NCBI GenBank assembly: GCA_039000515.1
Contig: JBCFYV010011135.1
Location: forward strand, 23,594,735 to 23,658,734
Direction: 5' to 3'
Source of the DNA: Timema cristinae
Taxonomy: Eukaryota; Arthropoda; Insecta; Phasmatodea; Timematidae
DNA length: 64,000 bases
This document shows, in pieces, positions 34,109 to 45,279 of the stretch; position 1 is the first letter of the stretch; every line of letters starts with the position of its first letter. Both the position numbers and the translations under genes were made by a program. Below the pieces are notes generated by a model, which was given only the letters and a program-made list of their open reading frames with translations, had not been told where the DNA came from and did no database searches.

Positions 34109-34312
34109 TGCATACGAACTCGGTTCTGTTGAAGGGCTGCTTATAAGAATTCGAACCCATGTTTGTGTACTAACTCAGCCCTGTTAAGAGTGATTCTAAA
34201 GGCAGGTTGTCGGAGCTCAGTACCATGTCATTGTGCTAACTCAGAACCATTAAGAGTAGTTTCTAAAGGCAGTTGTCGGAGCTTAACACCATATCAATAT
34301 ACTAACTCACCC
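34109..34312 (+). repeat. 66-bp tandem repeat, about 3 units
   Basis: CTAACTC landmarks at 34170, 34236 and 34302 give a 66-bp period. The unit includes GTTAAGAGTGATTCTAAAGG and TTGTCGGAGCTCAGTACCAT. Confidence 0.85.
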
Positions 34313-34679
34313 CTAGCTGTTATGGCGTTGCACTATTAAATGGATGTATATGTTTACTCATAGTACACGAAAGACAAAAAATGTCGGATAGTTTTACAAC
34401 ACAATCTTAACCTAACCTTTGGCACAACACGATAATAGTTTATTTACGGGAAAAAAAAGATAGGTTTATTCACAGGGCTGTATTTGTACGGTCTATGGGG
34501 CCGAATTAATTCTATGGCCCAGGACAAATTAATCTTGCTAAAGAATTGATTGGGCTGAATTCATATCTACTAATGACATAAATCATAATTACCCATAGAT
34601 AAACTCCCAATTGATATTTGAATAATCTTACACCTTTGCTTGATTGATAGCGTGTTTCTCTAGTTAGCTAGAATTGAAA
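34313..34679. other. Unassigned stretch
   Basis: AT-rich DNA without a recognised feature. Confidence 0.4.
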
Positions 34680-34790
34680 TATATTTGGGTGAAATATTGG
34701 TTTGCCCTTTTACAGTGATAAATTAACGGATGGGGGTTGGATGTTGGGTCTCTTCTTAGATATAAGTTAATATATAGGCCATGTGCTTAT
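34680..34790 (+). mobile_element. SINE family C fragment (C4), 3' part
   Basis: GGGTGAAATATTGGTTTGCC, TTTTACAGTGATAAATTAAC and GGATGTTGGGTCTC match the body of family C (compare 51355-51420). Head not seen. Confidence 0.5.
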
Positions 34791-34894
34791 ATATATATAT
34801 ATGAGTTATAGTCCAAACGTGAAATAGAATTTTAGCTTACGTAATTTAAAACATACCTTATTTTTTAGGAGGGGGATTTTCTGAGTTGTACACA

Positions 34895-35355
34895 TAATCC
34901 TATAAACAAAATTTCCCATAAACAGTCAAGTAAATAAAACATCCATATTAAACAAATTCCCCCGTAAACAGTCGAGCATCAATAGCATCCAACAAAGAAA
35001 AAAAAAGTACCCGTAAACATTTGAGCATCGACAGTAGTAATCCCTCCGTGAACAATCAAGCATTAATATAATCTACCTTGACAAATTACCCCGTATATAA
35101 TCGAGCATTAAAAGCATCCACCTTAAAAACATTCCTCCATGAACATTGGAGTATCATATTCCTCCGTAAACAGTCGAACATCAATAATAGCCACATTCAA
35201 CAAACCCCTCGTAAACAATAATTTAAAGCATCCACTTAAAAAAATTTCCTATAAATTATCAAGCATTAAAACTAAAAGCATCCACCTTAAATTCCCCCTT
35301 GAACAATCAACCATTAAAAGCATCCACATTAAATTCCCTCGTAAATAATCACGCA
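34895..35355 (+). repeat. Degenerate tandem array, about 42-48 bp units
   Basis: Units of the form CCCGTAAACAGTCGAGCAT, CAATAGCATCCACCTTAA and ACAAATT. About ten units, variable in length. The array continues for a part unit at 35939-35975 beyond a MITE. Confidence 0.75.
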
Positions 35356-35358
35356 TTA
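35356..35358 (+). repeat. TTA target duplication, left, of Harbinger-type MITE
   Basis: TTA here and at 35936-35938. Removing the element and one TTA restores the array text GCATTAATAGCATCC. Confidence 0.7.
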
Positions 35359-35935
35359 TGTCGGGATCACGCTCAACTTAACGTTGACTTAACGTTCACT
35401 TAACGTTAACTTAACTTAAGAAAACAGATGTGTGATCACGATTCACATAACTTAACATACCAACACGAGACAAACATCTTAATTCTCGAGCATGATCTGT
35501 TATTTGGACTATCTGTACAGTGATGATCTGTGAATGTTTAAAGTTTCAATCGATATAATAAATAACTATTACAAAACTTTTTTTTATATAAATTTAGCTT
35601 TCCTATTTTAGTTATTTTGTTTCAATGTCTGATCACTAGAACTTAAGCTAAAGAGTGAACCTTGGCCATAAAACCAACAAATGAATTACTAAATAGCCCT
35701 GTTGACGTCACTCACATGATTTGCTGGCTAGATCACGTGATACACTTCAAGTAACGTTCACTTAAGGTAAAAGACCTCCCAGGACATCTTTCAAGTTAAG
35801 TTAACTCTAAGTTAACATTAAGTTAACTGTATCGTGATCGCTTCTATTTAAACACACAAGGAGATCCTTTACGTTAAGTTACATTAAATTACATTAAGTA
35901 CATTAAGTTGATGGTGATCCCGGCATTAATAGCAT
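35359..35935. mobile_element. Harbinger/PIF-type MITE inside the tandem array
   Basis: Terminal inverted repeats start TGTCGGGATCACGCTCAACT on the left; the right end reverse-complemented starts TGCCGGGATCACCATCAACT. Inside each end are repeated AACTTAACGTT/CACTTAACGTT motifs, giving sub-terminal direct and inverted repeats. 577 bp, TTA duplication, no transposase frame. The TWA-type duplication and G/C-start ends fit PIF/Harbinger, but the superfamily is an inference. Confidence 0.75.
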
Positions 35936-35938
35936 CCA

Positions 35939-35980
35939 CCTCAACAAATTTACCAGTGACAGCCAAACATAAAAGTACTC
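35939..35980 (+). repeat. Continuation of the tandem array after the MITE
   Basis: ATAGCATCCACCTCAACAAA followed by TTTACCAGTGACAGCC resumes the unit broken at 35355. Confidence 0.6.
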
Positions 35981-36308
35981 GAGTTGATTCGCGTTTTTTT
36001 TTTAACCAAAAGGGTACGTAAACCTCTCTCTACAAGGCCTGTATAGGCCCCGGTGGTATCACTATCTATATTATTATGATCCGGTAGTTAGTCCGGATTG
36101 TTATTGGCCGTCAGTGGATATTGCACACCTGGGGTAGGAGGGTAATCCCCTAATTCTGTTGACAAGGAGTCGCAATTAAAATACAATGTGACCCAAGTTG
36201 ACCGAGGGATGTAACACAGAGATACATTTACGCTTTCTTCCCCCCCCCCTTCCCCCCATTTTTCCCCTGCATCTTTTTCCGATGCAAGTTAACTATGTGG
36301 AACACATT
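35981..36308. other. Unassigned stretch with poly-C
   Basis: C-rich run near 36240-36266. No gene recognised. Confidence 0.4.
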
Positions 36309-36550
36309 TCAGTGGCTTGCATGGTCTAACGCGATACTCTCTATTGACAATGACTGGGAGATAGAGGTTCGAATCTCAGTCGGGTGTATTGTTTTTCTTT
36401 CTCTCTTTTTTTTCAAAAATAGGTTTTCATTTTACCTCCAATCAATTGTGGGTACATTTCTTATAATTTAATCTGCCTCATCCCTAAAATCATTAGCGGA
36501 ATTAGTATATAAGCGTATAACTCGATCGGGTGGTAAGACGCACTGTTAAA
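36309..36550 (+). mobile_element. SINE family B copy (B12)
   Basis: Head AGTGGCTTGCATGGTCTAAC, B box GGTTCGAATCTCAGTCGGG, CATTAGCGGAATTAGTATAT, and 3' module GCGTATAACTCGATCGGGTG with GTAAGACGCACTG. Near full length. Confidence 0.85.
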
Positions 36551-36844
36551 AAAAACTAAGATGCTTTTCAATTGCCCGCATTCCCTCAGGTTCGAATGGT
36601 TGTACTGTCACGTATTATATTTTATTATTTATTATTATATCTCGCTAGCCAGTTGCATCGCGTATCACTTACTGTCAATAGTTGATTTCCATTTCAGCAC
36701 ACAATTTAACTAATAAAAATTAACAACAAAAAAAAATCAAATGTTGAAATAGTATAAGGTATCTTTTTTCACATTTTCTAATTAATCTCAAAATTTCTCC
36801 TAAATTTTGAAGAATATTTTCAATCGTAGTTTCCATAGGGAGAA

Positions 36845-37292
36845 CCTCCTCCGTTCCTGTCTCGTGAGAGCACTCCCTCCTCTCATGAAAGTCCTGGGCG
36901 CAACACCCACACGAAAATACTGGCTGCCCTCCCCTCCCCCCCCCCCCCAACTCATTAAAATCCTGACTGTACTCCCTTTCACGAAAATACTGGCTTTAGC
37001 CCTCTCACTAAAATTTTGCCTGCACCCTTTACCGAAATCCCTGATTGAGGCACCCTAAAAAAAATCTTATGCACCCTCAAAATCTGGTTGCTCCCTACAA
37101 AATCGCCATACCCCCCTCATGAAAATTCTGGCTGCACCCCCCTCTAGAAACTCTTCTTTAACATCCCTAACTAAAATCCGTGCTGCACCCCCTTTAAATT
37201 TTTGGCTGCACTTCTCCTGACACAAATCCTGGTTGCGTCCCCTCTCCCCCCCCCCCCCCCCCCCGTCTCACGAAAATCCTAGATCAACCCCT
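36845..37292 (+). repeat. Degenerate C-rich tandem array
   Basis: Repeating theme CACGAAAATCCTGGCTGCAC followed by CCCCCT, about 30-40 bp with variable spacing, interrupted by C runs (36938-36949 and 37244-37264). Units near 36960, 36985, 37015, 37115, 37200 and 37270. Confidence 0.65.
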
Positions 37293-37436
37293 GCATTATC
37301 TGAACTAAAAGGATTTTCCTCGCAGAAATATGACACCTTAGCGACATAACGACACCGCTAGTATCACTCACTGTCCAATGATTTATGTATGCCCACCCTT
37401 TTTTCGAAATTTTGACGGAGATAATTTCAGTTACTG

Positions 37437-37720
37437 TAACGTGTCAATAATGTAAAGTTGACACCTACATAATTAGGCTAAGTAAAAATAAAAAATTATA
37501 ATAATTATATTGGCAAAATCCAAAGAAGAGAATTGATTTGGAGATATTTAATAATAATATCCTTCAAAACCTACTGTTAGCGACTGGATAGACTAGGATT
37601 TTATTATTAAATATTTCAAATTCAATTCTCTTCTTTGGATTTTGCAATATAATTGTTATAATTTCGTATTTTTACATAGCCAAATTGTGTAGTTTCAACT
37701 TTACATGATTGACACGCTAC
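37437..37720. mobile_element. Fold-back (palindromic) element, about 284 bp
   Basis: The left arm GTAACGTGTCAATAATGTAA ... GGCAAAATCCAAAGAAGAG pairs with the right arm CTCTTCTTTGGATTTTGC ... ATGATTGACACGCTAC. Arms are about 120 bp with scattered mismatches, around a short centre near 37565-37600. No transposase. SINE A10 lies 27 bp downstream. Confidence 0.8.
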
Positions 37721-37734
37721 ATTACAAATGTGTT

Positions 37735-37746
37735 AATTACTACAGT
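37735..37746 (+). repeat. Target-site duplication, left, of SINE A10
   Basis: AATTACTACAGT, repeated at 38039-38050. Confidence 0.85.
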
Positions 37747-38038
37747 CGAGTGACCTGGTGGTCTAAGGGTAAGGTGTCAGACTTCTGTGCTAAGGTCCGG
37801 AGTTCAATCCTCGGTCCCGGCACAGATTTATCTGATTACCAAACACCTTACTTAACCTCTGAAAGACGTGTATTAATCACAACTTGTGAATGTGTGGAAT
37901 GCCAGGCCTCCGCCGTGGTTCGGATCCACGTTAAACTGTAGGTACTTCATTTCATCTCACAATCACCCTACCATTACACATTAGCGTAAGTGCGTATAAC
38001 CCGAATGGGTAGTAAAACGCGGTGCTAATAATAATAAT
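37747..38038 (+). mobile_element. SINE family A copy (A10), full length
   Basis: Head AGTGACCTGGTGGTCTAAGG, B box GGAGTTCAATCCTCGG, long-indel form, 3' module ATAACCCGAATGGGTAGTAA and (AAT)n tail. Exact 12-bp duplication. Confidence 0.93.
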
Positions 38039-38420
38039 AATTACTACAGTTAGATCCGTATATGACAATAATCATATAATACATTAATCGATAAGTGAAA
38101 AATAAAATGCATATCTTAGAGTTGCGACGATTTCCTGGTTACAACAGTAGTTTGTAATCTAATCTGTCATAAAAATGGGGTATTCCTGTATAGTAGGTTT
38201 TTAATATTTTTGAGATATTGAACATTCACATTCAAAACACGAGAATTTTCTCTTAAGGAGAATTAAAGGGCCAATCAATTTTGGCGGGAAAGTAATTTTC
38301 ACGAAACCATCCAGGGTTATTTAACCTGCCATAATCGACATGGGATCGACGGCTTTACTTCTTCTCCAAAGTAAGTTGTGCTACGGATCTTTTTTTTTTA
38401 TCGCTCAATAAAAATTTATC

Positions 38421-38495
38421 GACCTCAACTGGGTTTGAACCGACGAACATTTTAGTTATGAAGTGAGCACTATACTCAAAAAGATCGTCGAGGTC
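38421..38495 (-). pseudogene. tRNA-like pseudogene with CAT anticodon (Met-like)
   Basis: Minus strand, 75 nt. GACCTCG at the 5' end pairs with TGAGGTC at the 3' end (acceptor, one G-T pair). There is a TTCATAA anticodon-loop-like segment and GGTTCAAACCC as T-loop region. The T stem has a mismatch and the D arm is irregular, so it is probably a pseudogene or tRNA-derived SINE head, not a working tRNA. Confidence 0.4.
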
Positions 38496-39219
38496 GACTC
38501 CTGTATAATCGATGTAGAAAAAGTTTACTACATAAATTTGTATTGCTTAGAAAAAAATGATTAAAGACTAATATTTACTTGCCATAGGCTTATTTGTGTA
38601 TCATTTATAATTTGTTTATTTTTAATATCGGAAATGAATTATTTTTTAATAACATGGCATTATTTTCCCTGAAGTATAACGGAGGGAATTGATATGATCC
38701 TTGAACGGGGATAGGGTTGTTTGTTGATATTAGGGGGTAGAAGAAGAGAAAGTGGGATATGTTTGTGTATCCACGTTATACGATAAATATTGGCAAAAGG
38801 CCCAACAAGCATGGAGGAGCCATTAGCTACTACGGAGACGGGCAAAAACAAGTCTTGAGTGAAACCTTTTCAAACCGTGTTTTCCATTAGTAAGATTACA
38901 ATAAAAGGTCGAGATGATGGTTTCTGAATGTATTTTTGTTTTCTTTATTTTTTTTTAAAAAAAAGCACCCTTTTCTTACTATTAGTTCAGGGTGAACTTC
39001 TTTCTAGATATAAATGCATTGTATAGTGAGCTTTTTGTTTTGTGATGGTGTATAAATACACATTTGATAACTTTAAAAAAAAAAATTATACGGCGTGCCC
39101 CACCTTTATCTGAAATTAAAGTTATTTACTCAAATCTCTTAATGTTTGTGAAACGAATTAAAACGTGTATTGTTGAAGAAACCACCAAAGAGCATAAATG
39201 AAATAATATACACTTCTAA
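38496..39219. other. Unassigned AT-rich stretch
   Basis: No recognised repeat or gene. Confidence 0.4.
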
Positions 39220-39523
39220 ATAAACATTTAAAAAAGAGAAACATCTTTGTCCACCAAAGATCATAAGAATAAAATTCATTTTCAAAGATTTGAATTACAA
39301 AGTATATGTATTTACTTATAGCTAAGACAAAAATTGGAAATTTCGTCGTGTAAAGTAACTTTTAAAGACATTTTCATGGGAAATTGGGAATTTTCATTTG
39401 GTTTGTAATGCTGAACAGTGCCAGAGTACAAAATTTAATTAAAATTATTAAAGCGAGCTCTGATAAAAATTGGTTTAATCTCGTTTTGCTCTTAATTAAA
39501 CTACCTTTAAACTTAGATCTAAA

Positions 39524-39534
39524 CATATTATTAC
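39524..39534 (+). repeat. Target-site duplication, left, of SINE A11
   Basis: CATATTATTAC, repeated at 39830-39840. Confidence 0.85.
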
Positions 39535-39829
39535 ATTATTAATATTATTAGCACCGCGTCTGACTACCCGTTCGGGTTGTACGCACTTACGCTAATGTGT
39601 AATGGTAGGGTGATTGTGAGATGAAATGGATGACCTACAGTTTAACGTAGGATCCGAACCACGGTGGAGGCCTGGAATTCCACACATTCACAAGTTGTGA
39701 TTAATACACGTCTTGTCAGAGGTGAAGGAAGGGTTTGGTAATCAAATAAATCTGTTCCGGGACCGAGGATAGAACCCCGGACCCCCAGCACAGAAGACCT
39801 ACACCTTACCCCTAGACCTCCAGGTCACC
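39535..39829 (-). mobile_element. SINE family A copy (A11), reverse orientation
   Basis: ATT tail, AGCACCGCGTCTGACTACCC, long-indel form, reverse B-box region GATAGAACCCCGG, head CCAGGTCACC. Exact 11-bp duplication. Inserted in repeat R. Confidence 0.93.
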
Positions 39830-40289
39830 CATATTATTACCGAAAATTACTCTTAACTTTATGAAACCCATGGATCGGTAAAATAATTTCGGCTCTAGGC
39901 CGAGATATAGACACAGACAGACTGACTGACATAAAGACCGTATCACGAAAACCACCGTTTGATTTTAAGGGGTTCATGAAACGTCATCATTTATCAAATT
40001 ATCTGTTTCGAATTGTTCTGATGGCGCCAATACTTCTTTCTTCAAATTGTCAAGAGGAAGTAAGAATACGTTTAACCCAACGATTACCCGAATCAATGGT
40101 AACACGTTCTAAATGTCTGGCTTGTCTAGTTTTGGCTGTTTGTGGGACTGAGGCTTGGGGCTAGTATCGCAGACAGGTGTTTTGTGAACGTTTATTTTCC
40201 TAAATTGCTTCCTACTTAACCTCCAGGAAAATGAGGCTGCAGTTCCTCTGAAACTCTACCTTCCTCGTCTCTTCCATGTTGTCATAATT

Positions 40290-40530
40290 CTCATTTTATT
40301 ACCCGTTAGTACTATACGCATCATTGTTAATTACTCTAACGGGGTAGGGATGAGGAAAGGGAAGCATTGTAGAGGTAATATACTTGCATTTGCGCAAAAG
40401 GAGTGTGAGAAACCGTTTAGAGGAAATTACACTCGGAGGTTTGAATCTTGGCTGGGTCTACAATCTCCTTGTTATCAGCAGGTCAACCTCACACAAAAGT
40501 GACGCGTTAGACTGTTCGGCCACTGAAGCG
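40290..40530 (-). mobile_element. SINE family B copy (B13), reverse orientation
   Basis: On +: TTACCCGTTAGTACTATACG, ATACTTGCATTTGCGCAAAA, AGGTTTGAATCTTGGCTGGG (the orientation of this segment is mixed), CAAAAGTGACGCGTTAGACT and head TTCGGCCACTGAAGCG. Degraded. Confidence 0.6.
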
Positions 40531-40882
40531 TGTAATAATAGTGATAAAAGTGGTAGAATATTTTAACAAATGTACCCGAATTTGTGTGGTGAAAAAAACA
40601 CTCTGAAACTCGATTATTTACCGGTATTACTTGCTAATAGGAGAGCTACGCGTGGACACTAATACGGCTGATTTTCAAATAGAAGGAAGGAGGTTTTTTT
40701 TTAAAGAATGAAAGTTTTAAAACGTATTGTATTGAAATTACTTCTGAAAACGTCTGACCATCCATGGATGAAGTATTTAAAGGAAAATTTACATACAGTT
40801 CTTTTAAAGAAAAATACAATTCATCCATGACTTCTTAAATAAATGAGAGGGGTCCAAAACAATACCATTACATCGTGTATAC

Positions 40883-41170
40883 TGACATCCATTTACGATA
40901 CTCTCTTAAAAACTCTACACGCGGCACAGAGGTTGCGTCAATAATGGACTTTAAATGTCTCCAGAGATAAAAACCCATTGTATTCAAATGTCGTACTTGA
41001 GTAGGCCTTTCAATTGTCCTCCCAAGACCAATCCATCTTAAAAAAAACTTTGAGTGACCCTTAAAACTAAGCGTTTATAGACCCATGCTTGTATGACATT
41101 TCTTAGTGTTTGGTTCGATAGGAATACACCCCTAGAATATTTGACACCAATTAAAATACACACAGTATAG
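40883..41170 (-). mobile_element. Mariner/IS630-type transposon remnant, copy 2
   Basis: Aligns with 10241-10530 throughout. The minus frame near 40910-40974 reads FYLWRHLKSIIDATSVP, i.e. the FxLWxHLKS block of mariner-type transposases. The terminal CTATACTGTGTGTATTTTAA is a diverged form of TATACAGGGTGTATTTTAAT. The same internal deletion is present as in copy 1. Confidence 0.7.
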
Positions 41171-42229
41171 TTATTAACATATAATATCTGAAATGGGCAA
41201 GGATTCGTGTCATTTCTGTCCCTTTTGGGAAATGGTCAAGAGAAGAGGATTTTTCCCTCGATGTTCACTTCAATAAATGGGTGGTTTCACTAATAGGGTG
41301 TAACACATATTGATTCATAGATGAATCTGCCTATTATATATTTTTTCAATAAAAGATTTTATCTCGATTTCAAGTTAAAATAAAAATCCAAGACAAAAAA
41401 GAATAGAAATGAGAGGATTTACACAATAGAAATGAGGTCGTTAACATAGCACGTTTATCGTCACAGTGAGCTTCTTGTAAGAATGTTCTCCCCGTTTTGA
41501 GGTGGGGGGAAAAGAGGGGGGGTGGGGTGTTAAGAGGTGTACCTTGTTATAAGGTGGCTTGGGGGACTCAAAAGGGTACTCACTGCCTCGCTAACAGCGA
41601 GCAAAATAGTACAATTTGAGTTGAGATGGTGACACAAATAGCGTCCGTAAAGAGCTATCATTCCTCCCCCGCCCCTCCTTATCAACCTACCCTTGTGATA
41701 CATGTACTTGAATCTATCCCTAGGGTTATCCTGGCAGATAGCTTTTCTTCATCCCTTCGCACCCGTCTGTGACGTCACCACCCCCTCCTCAACATCCACC
41801 TATTCATCCACCCACACCCTCCGTATTTTTTTTATATCCCCCCATGTCACTTTTTTTTCCCTTCTTCTTTAAAAATAGGAAGGAAGGGATAAAATAGTTT
41901 TCTGGAACAGCTGTGAGTAATTTCGACACGTTTCCAGGGAGAATAAATACGTTTACTGGAGGACGATTTTATTTTTTATTCTTCTTATAGACGTTATCAA
42001 AATCACCTTTCCAGAGATAACCTGATTTATTATTCTAGAATATTTTTATCTCTTTCCTGAATTCTAATAATAATAAAATATATGTTTGTTTTGTATTTTT
42101 TTAATGTCTTTTTTATTTACAATATTCTAACACACATTTTTACAAATTCTTTGATATTTCGATGCCCCCAGGAAATAGTAGATCCTGATGAAGATGCCAT
42201 TGAATCATCTAAATATTTAGGACTCGTTT
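41171..42229. other. Unassigned region
   Basis: G-rich near 41500-41535 and C-rich near 41655-41690 and 41775-41825. No gene or repeat recognised. Confidence 0.4.
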
Positions 42230-42470
42230 TAGTTCCCGCGCGGTCTAGGGCGTTATTTTTGCAATAGACTGGACTGCCGATGACTTGGATAACGGTGTTC
42301 GAATCTCAGTCATGTGTACTTAGATTTTTTTCTAGATTGTTTTCCACTTAACCTTCACGAAAATGCAGGTACATTTCCTATTAAATTCAAGCTTCCCCAC
42401 CCGCAAACACATTAGTGTAATTAGTGTACAGTCATATAAACTAAATGGGTAATAAGACTTTGTGCTAAAA
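42230..42470 (+). mobile_element. SINE family B copy (B14)
   Basis: CGCGCGGTCTAGGGCGTTAT, TTGCAATAGACTGGACTGCC, GATGACTTGG, B box GTTCGAATCTCAGTC, CATTAGTGTAATTAGTG, and 3' module AAACTAAATGGGTAATAAGA with GTGCTA. Confidence 0.8.
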
Positions 42471-43002
42471 AAAAGTGTTTGTAAATCTGTGTTTGTATTA
42501 TTAATTTTTATTTGTTTTAAATTTATCTAAGATTTCTATTCTATATATTTAATTACATTTAATGATTTGTTTAATACACTTTATTTTATGCATAAAATAT
42601 GTTAATAAAAAATGTATACCAAATAATACTATTAGAAAATATTACCCTTGTGGTCACGTGGTCTAAGGAGTTATATTCTATATCTAATATACGTTATCAA
42701 ACGCACTTCTTTTTAAAAAATAGTGTGAATATTTTGTCTCATTCCTGATTTATAATATGATCATAATAAGTTCGTAGTATATAATTTGAATGCTAAATTA
42801 CTATACATATGTATATACATGGGACACTATTGATAATGTAGTTTGAGGTATCGGGTACAAAATAGAGCCACCTTTTTTTTTTACCACATACCAGGAATCA
42901 CCGACGTCTACACAAATTAGAAGAGTTTCTAGAATTATCTGTATCACCATTGTCTTCACACGACCCCACATTATATTATGGTATTATGGGTACATCATCA
43001 CT
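42471..43002. other. Unassigned AT-rich stretch
   Basis: Includes a head-only SINE B scrap at about 42651-42690 (GTGGTCACGTGGTCTAAGGA). Otherwise nothing recognised. Confidence 0.4.
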
Positions 43003-43438
43003 ATACTATAAAGCCACATGGCTGACTCACTCACTGACATTAATGTTTACAAACTTCCAGATGAGATAGAAACTTTAAATTTGGCAAACGGGAATATTCC
43101 AACAATTAAAAAAATAAAAATAATTATCCACGAAAAAATTTCAAAATTGTGGAGAAACTTTAAAGTCGGTGCGGACCTTTCTTTGAAAACCTCTTGTGGC
43201 TAAACGGTAAGACCTATAAAAAAAAACAGATTGCACCAGAGCTATGAATTTTTGATTTTAGGTAAATTTTGCACATTTTCCACACATTTTTTAAAATTTT
43301 CTGACACACTTATGGGACAGCTAGAATCATAAAATTGTAAAATAAATTAACGTTCAAAACAACGCTAGAATTACATTATTTTACACTCACTGGGGGGGGG
43401 GGGGGGGGGGTTTGGGGACGGAGCCCACAACGAGGAAA
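43003..43438 (+). mobile_element. Helitron-like repeat G, copy 1
   Basis: TCACTATACTATAAAGCCAC, ATGGCTGACTCACTCACTGA, GAGAAACTTTAAAGTCGGTG, GGCTAAACGGTAAGACCTAT, and near the end GGACGGAGCCCACAACGAG after a 19-nt G run (43392-43410). Same order at 46719-47042. Class inferred from the TCxCTATACTATAAAG-type start only. Confidence 0.5.
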
Positions 43439-43649
43439 GTTAGTTTACTCTCACATATCCTTTTCTATCCTCGCCTTTTAAGCTAAGCCAGGCTTGTAAA
43501 ACGTGGTTAATCAAAATTGCCGCATTGAAAATGAAACATACTGATGGAACTGGATTAAAAAACAAGTGGTAACTCTGTACCGCAAAGACTTAATCTTATT
43601 TCTAAAATAGAACACATCTAATAAAACCTCATAAGATTTTTTTAAATGA

Positions 43650-44281
43650 AATAATCATTGTTACATAAACATTGAGGAAATAGGAACACATTTCAATTAT
43701 CTCTATTTAAATATTTGATTGCTTATATTTAAGAAACTTTTGGTTTCAAAAAAATATATTTCATATACAAGATTTTTCATTTTTAATTGTTTTAAAATTT
43801 TACAGTGAAAAGTTATTTCAAATCTGAAATAATCGTGGATATATTATCAAAAGTTGAAAAATCTGTTCATGTAAAGTAGCTAAAGAAATTTTCATGGAAA
43901 AACGAGAATTTTTATTGTGTCAGTTATTTTAAACATCGTTTAGATATAAAATTTGATCAAAATCATTAAAGTCGATTTGGAGAAATCTAATTTTTATATT
44001 TTTTCATTTCAGTAAACTATACTTAATTTTAGGATTTTATTGATTTAATTCCAAGAATTCCTCAGGGAAACTTATGAAAACAATAAATACCTAGATTTAT
44101 CAATATCGGTAAAATAGTTTCGGCTCTAGTCTGAGATAAAGACACATAGTTTCTGGAAAACTACTTTTTTTTTGTTTCATGGGTCTATGAAACGTTGACC
44201 TTTATTCAAATCTTGATTTCAGTTTTTTTTTCTATCATAATAGACCTACTTCTCTCCAAGGGTTGTAGAGAAAGTAAAAAA
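43650..44281 (+). repeat. Dispersed repeat R, copy 4
   Basis: TTTTCATGGAAAAACGAGAA, ATAAAATTTGATCAAAATCA, TTCAGTAAACTATACTTAAT, TTTCGGCTCTAGTCTGAGAT, hairpin GTTTCATGGGTCTATGAAAC (44174-44193) and terminal TTCTCTCCAAGGGTTGTAGA with GAAAGTAAAA. Confidence 0.65.
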
Positions 44282-45117
44282 TTATTCCAGCTTAGTAACC
44301 TTTTATTACAAAAAATGATAATATTTTCCTATACAAAATATTTCTAGAATTAATTTTATTTAATCAAATATTTAAAACATTTTATTTGTATCATTTGTGT
44401 TATAGTTATGTGTTACATCTGATGCCAAAGTTATTTTCATAAATTGATGACATGTGTGTGCGTAAGAAGAGTAGCTCTAGAGAGTTGGTTTAATTTCATG
44501 TAAGATAACTACTATTAAAGCCCTTGGACCTGTCAAGTGCAAGTCTAAAACCTATTTTGTGGGATGATGAACAGGAGGTGAAAGGCGTGGCGTGGCTTAC
44601 AACCAACCAAAGTATCTTACCGCGCCAATAAGAACCGAGGGATCACGGAACCCCTAGATCGCATTAGCTACCGACAGGTCTTGAAAGATCATATGTTTGG
44701 AAATAGCAGGTTTTTTTTTGAGAACGGTGACATTGTTATGTTAATATTTTCAACACACCTTCTAAGATAAAGTATCGATGTTTATTAATTGTTACATTTT
44801 CTTATTTTTTGTTATGAAGCCAGCAGTTTTCTATTGAAAAATGTCAATTTTATCGATATTTGATCACTGTTAAAATTATAGAGGAGGTGTGTAATAAAAA
44901 GTATAACTTAATCAACATGCTTCTATTTTTGAACAAACCATTTCCGAAAATAAAATTGCAAACCAATAAACAATCTTGAAGATAACCGTTTGTCCCACGG
45001 CTCTGAATTTCCACGCCGAATGAAAAGGGCCAATCGCCTTAACTGAGTCCAACATTTTATTACATTTAGTAGCGCGTTGAGCTGTGTTAAATTCCCCCAA
45101 TAAAATAATCATTGATT
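44282..45117. other. Unassigned stretch
   Basis: AT-rich, with a GC-richer part at about 44565-44690. No recognised repeat or gene. Confidence 0.4.
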
Positions 45118-45185
45118 AAATATGAGTTTCCCCTTTCACAGTGATGAATAAACGGCTGGATGTTATGACTAAAGAGGGTTATGTG
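45118..45185 (+). mobile_element. SINE family C fragment (C5), 3' part
   Basis: GAGTTTCCCCTTTCACAGTG and ATGAATAAACGGCTGGATGT match the C body. No head. Confidence 0.45.
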
Positions 45186-45279
45186 AAGTTGAAGGGAATC
45201 ATAAGAGATAAAATATATCCAAAAGTTAGGATATAAGTTTTCTCTGATTTTCTTTTAAGGTTTTGCTGTGTTTATTAAG

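Larger units (their letters stand above)
39220..39990 (+). repeat. Dispersed repeat R, copy 3, split by SINE A11
   Basis: AGAAACATCTTTGTCCACCA, TTCATGGGAAATTGGGAATT, AACAGTGCCAGAGTAC, then SINE A11, then TTTCGGCTCTAGGCCGAGAT, GTATCACGAAAACCACCGTT and GGGGTTCATGAAACGTC. The terminal second hairpin is missing. Confidence 0.65.
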
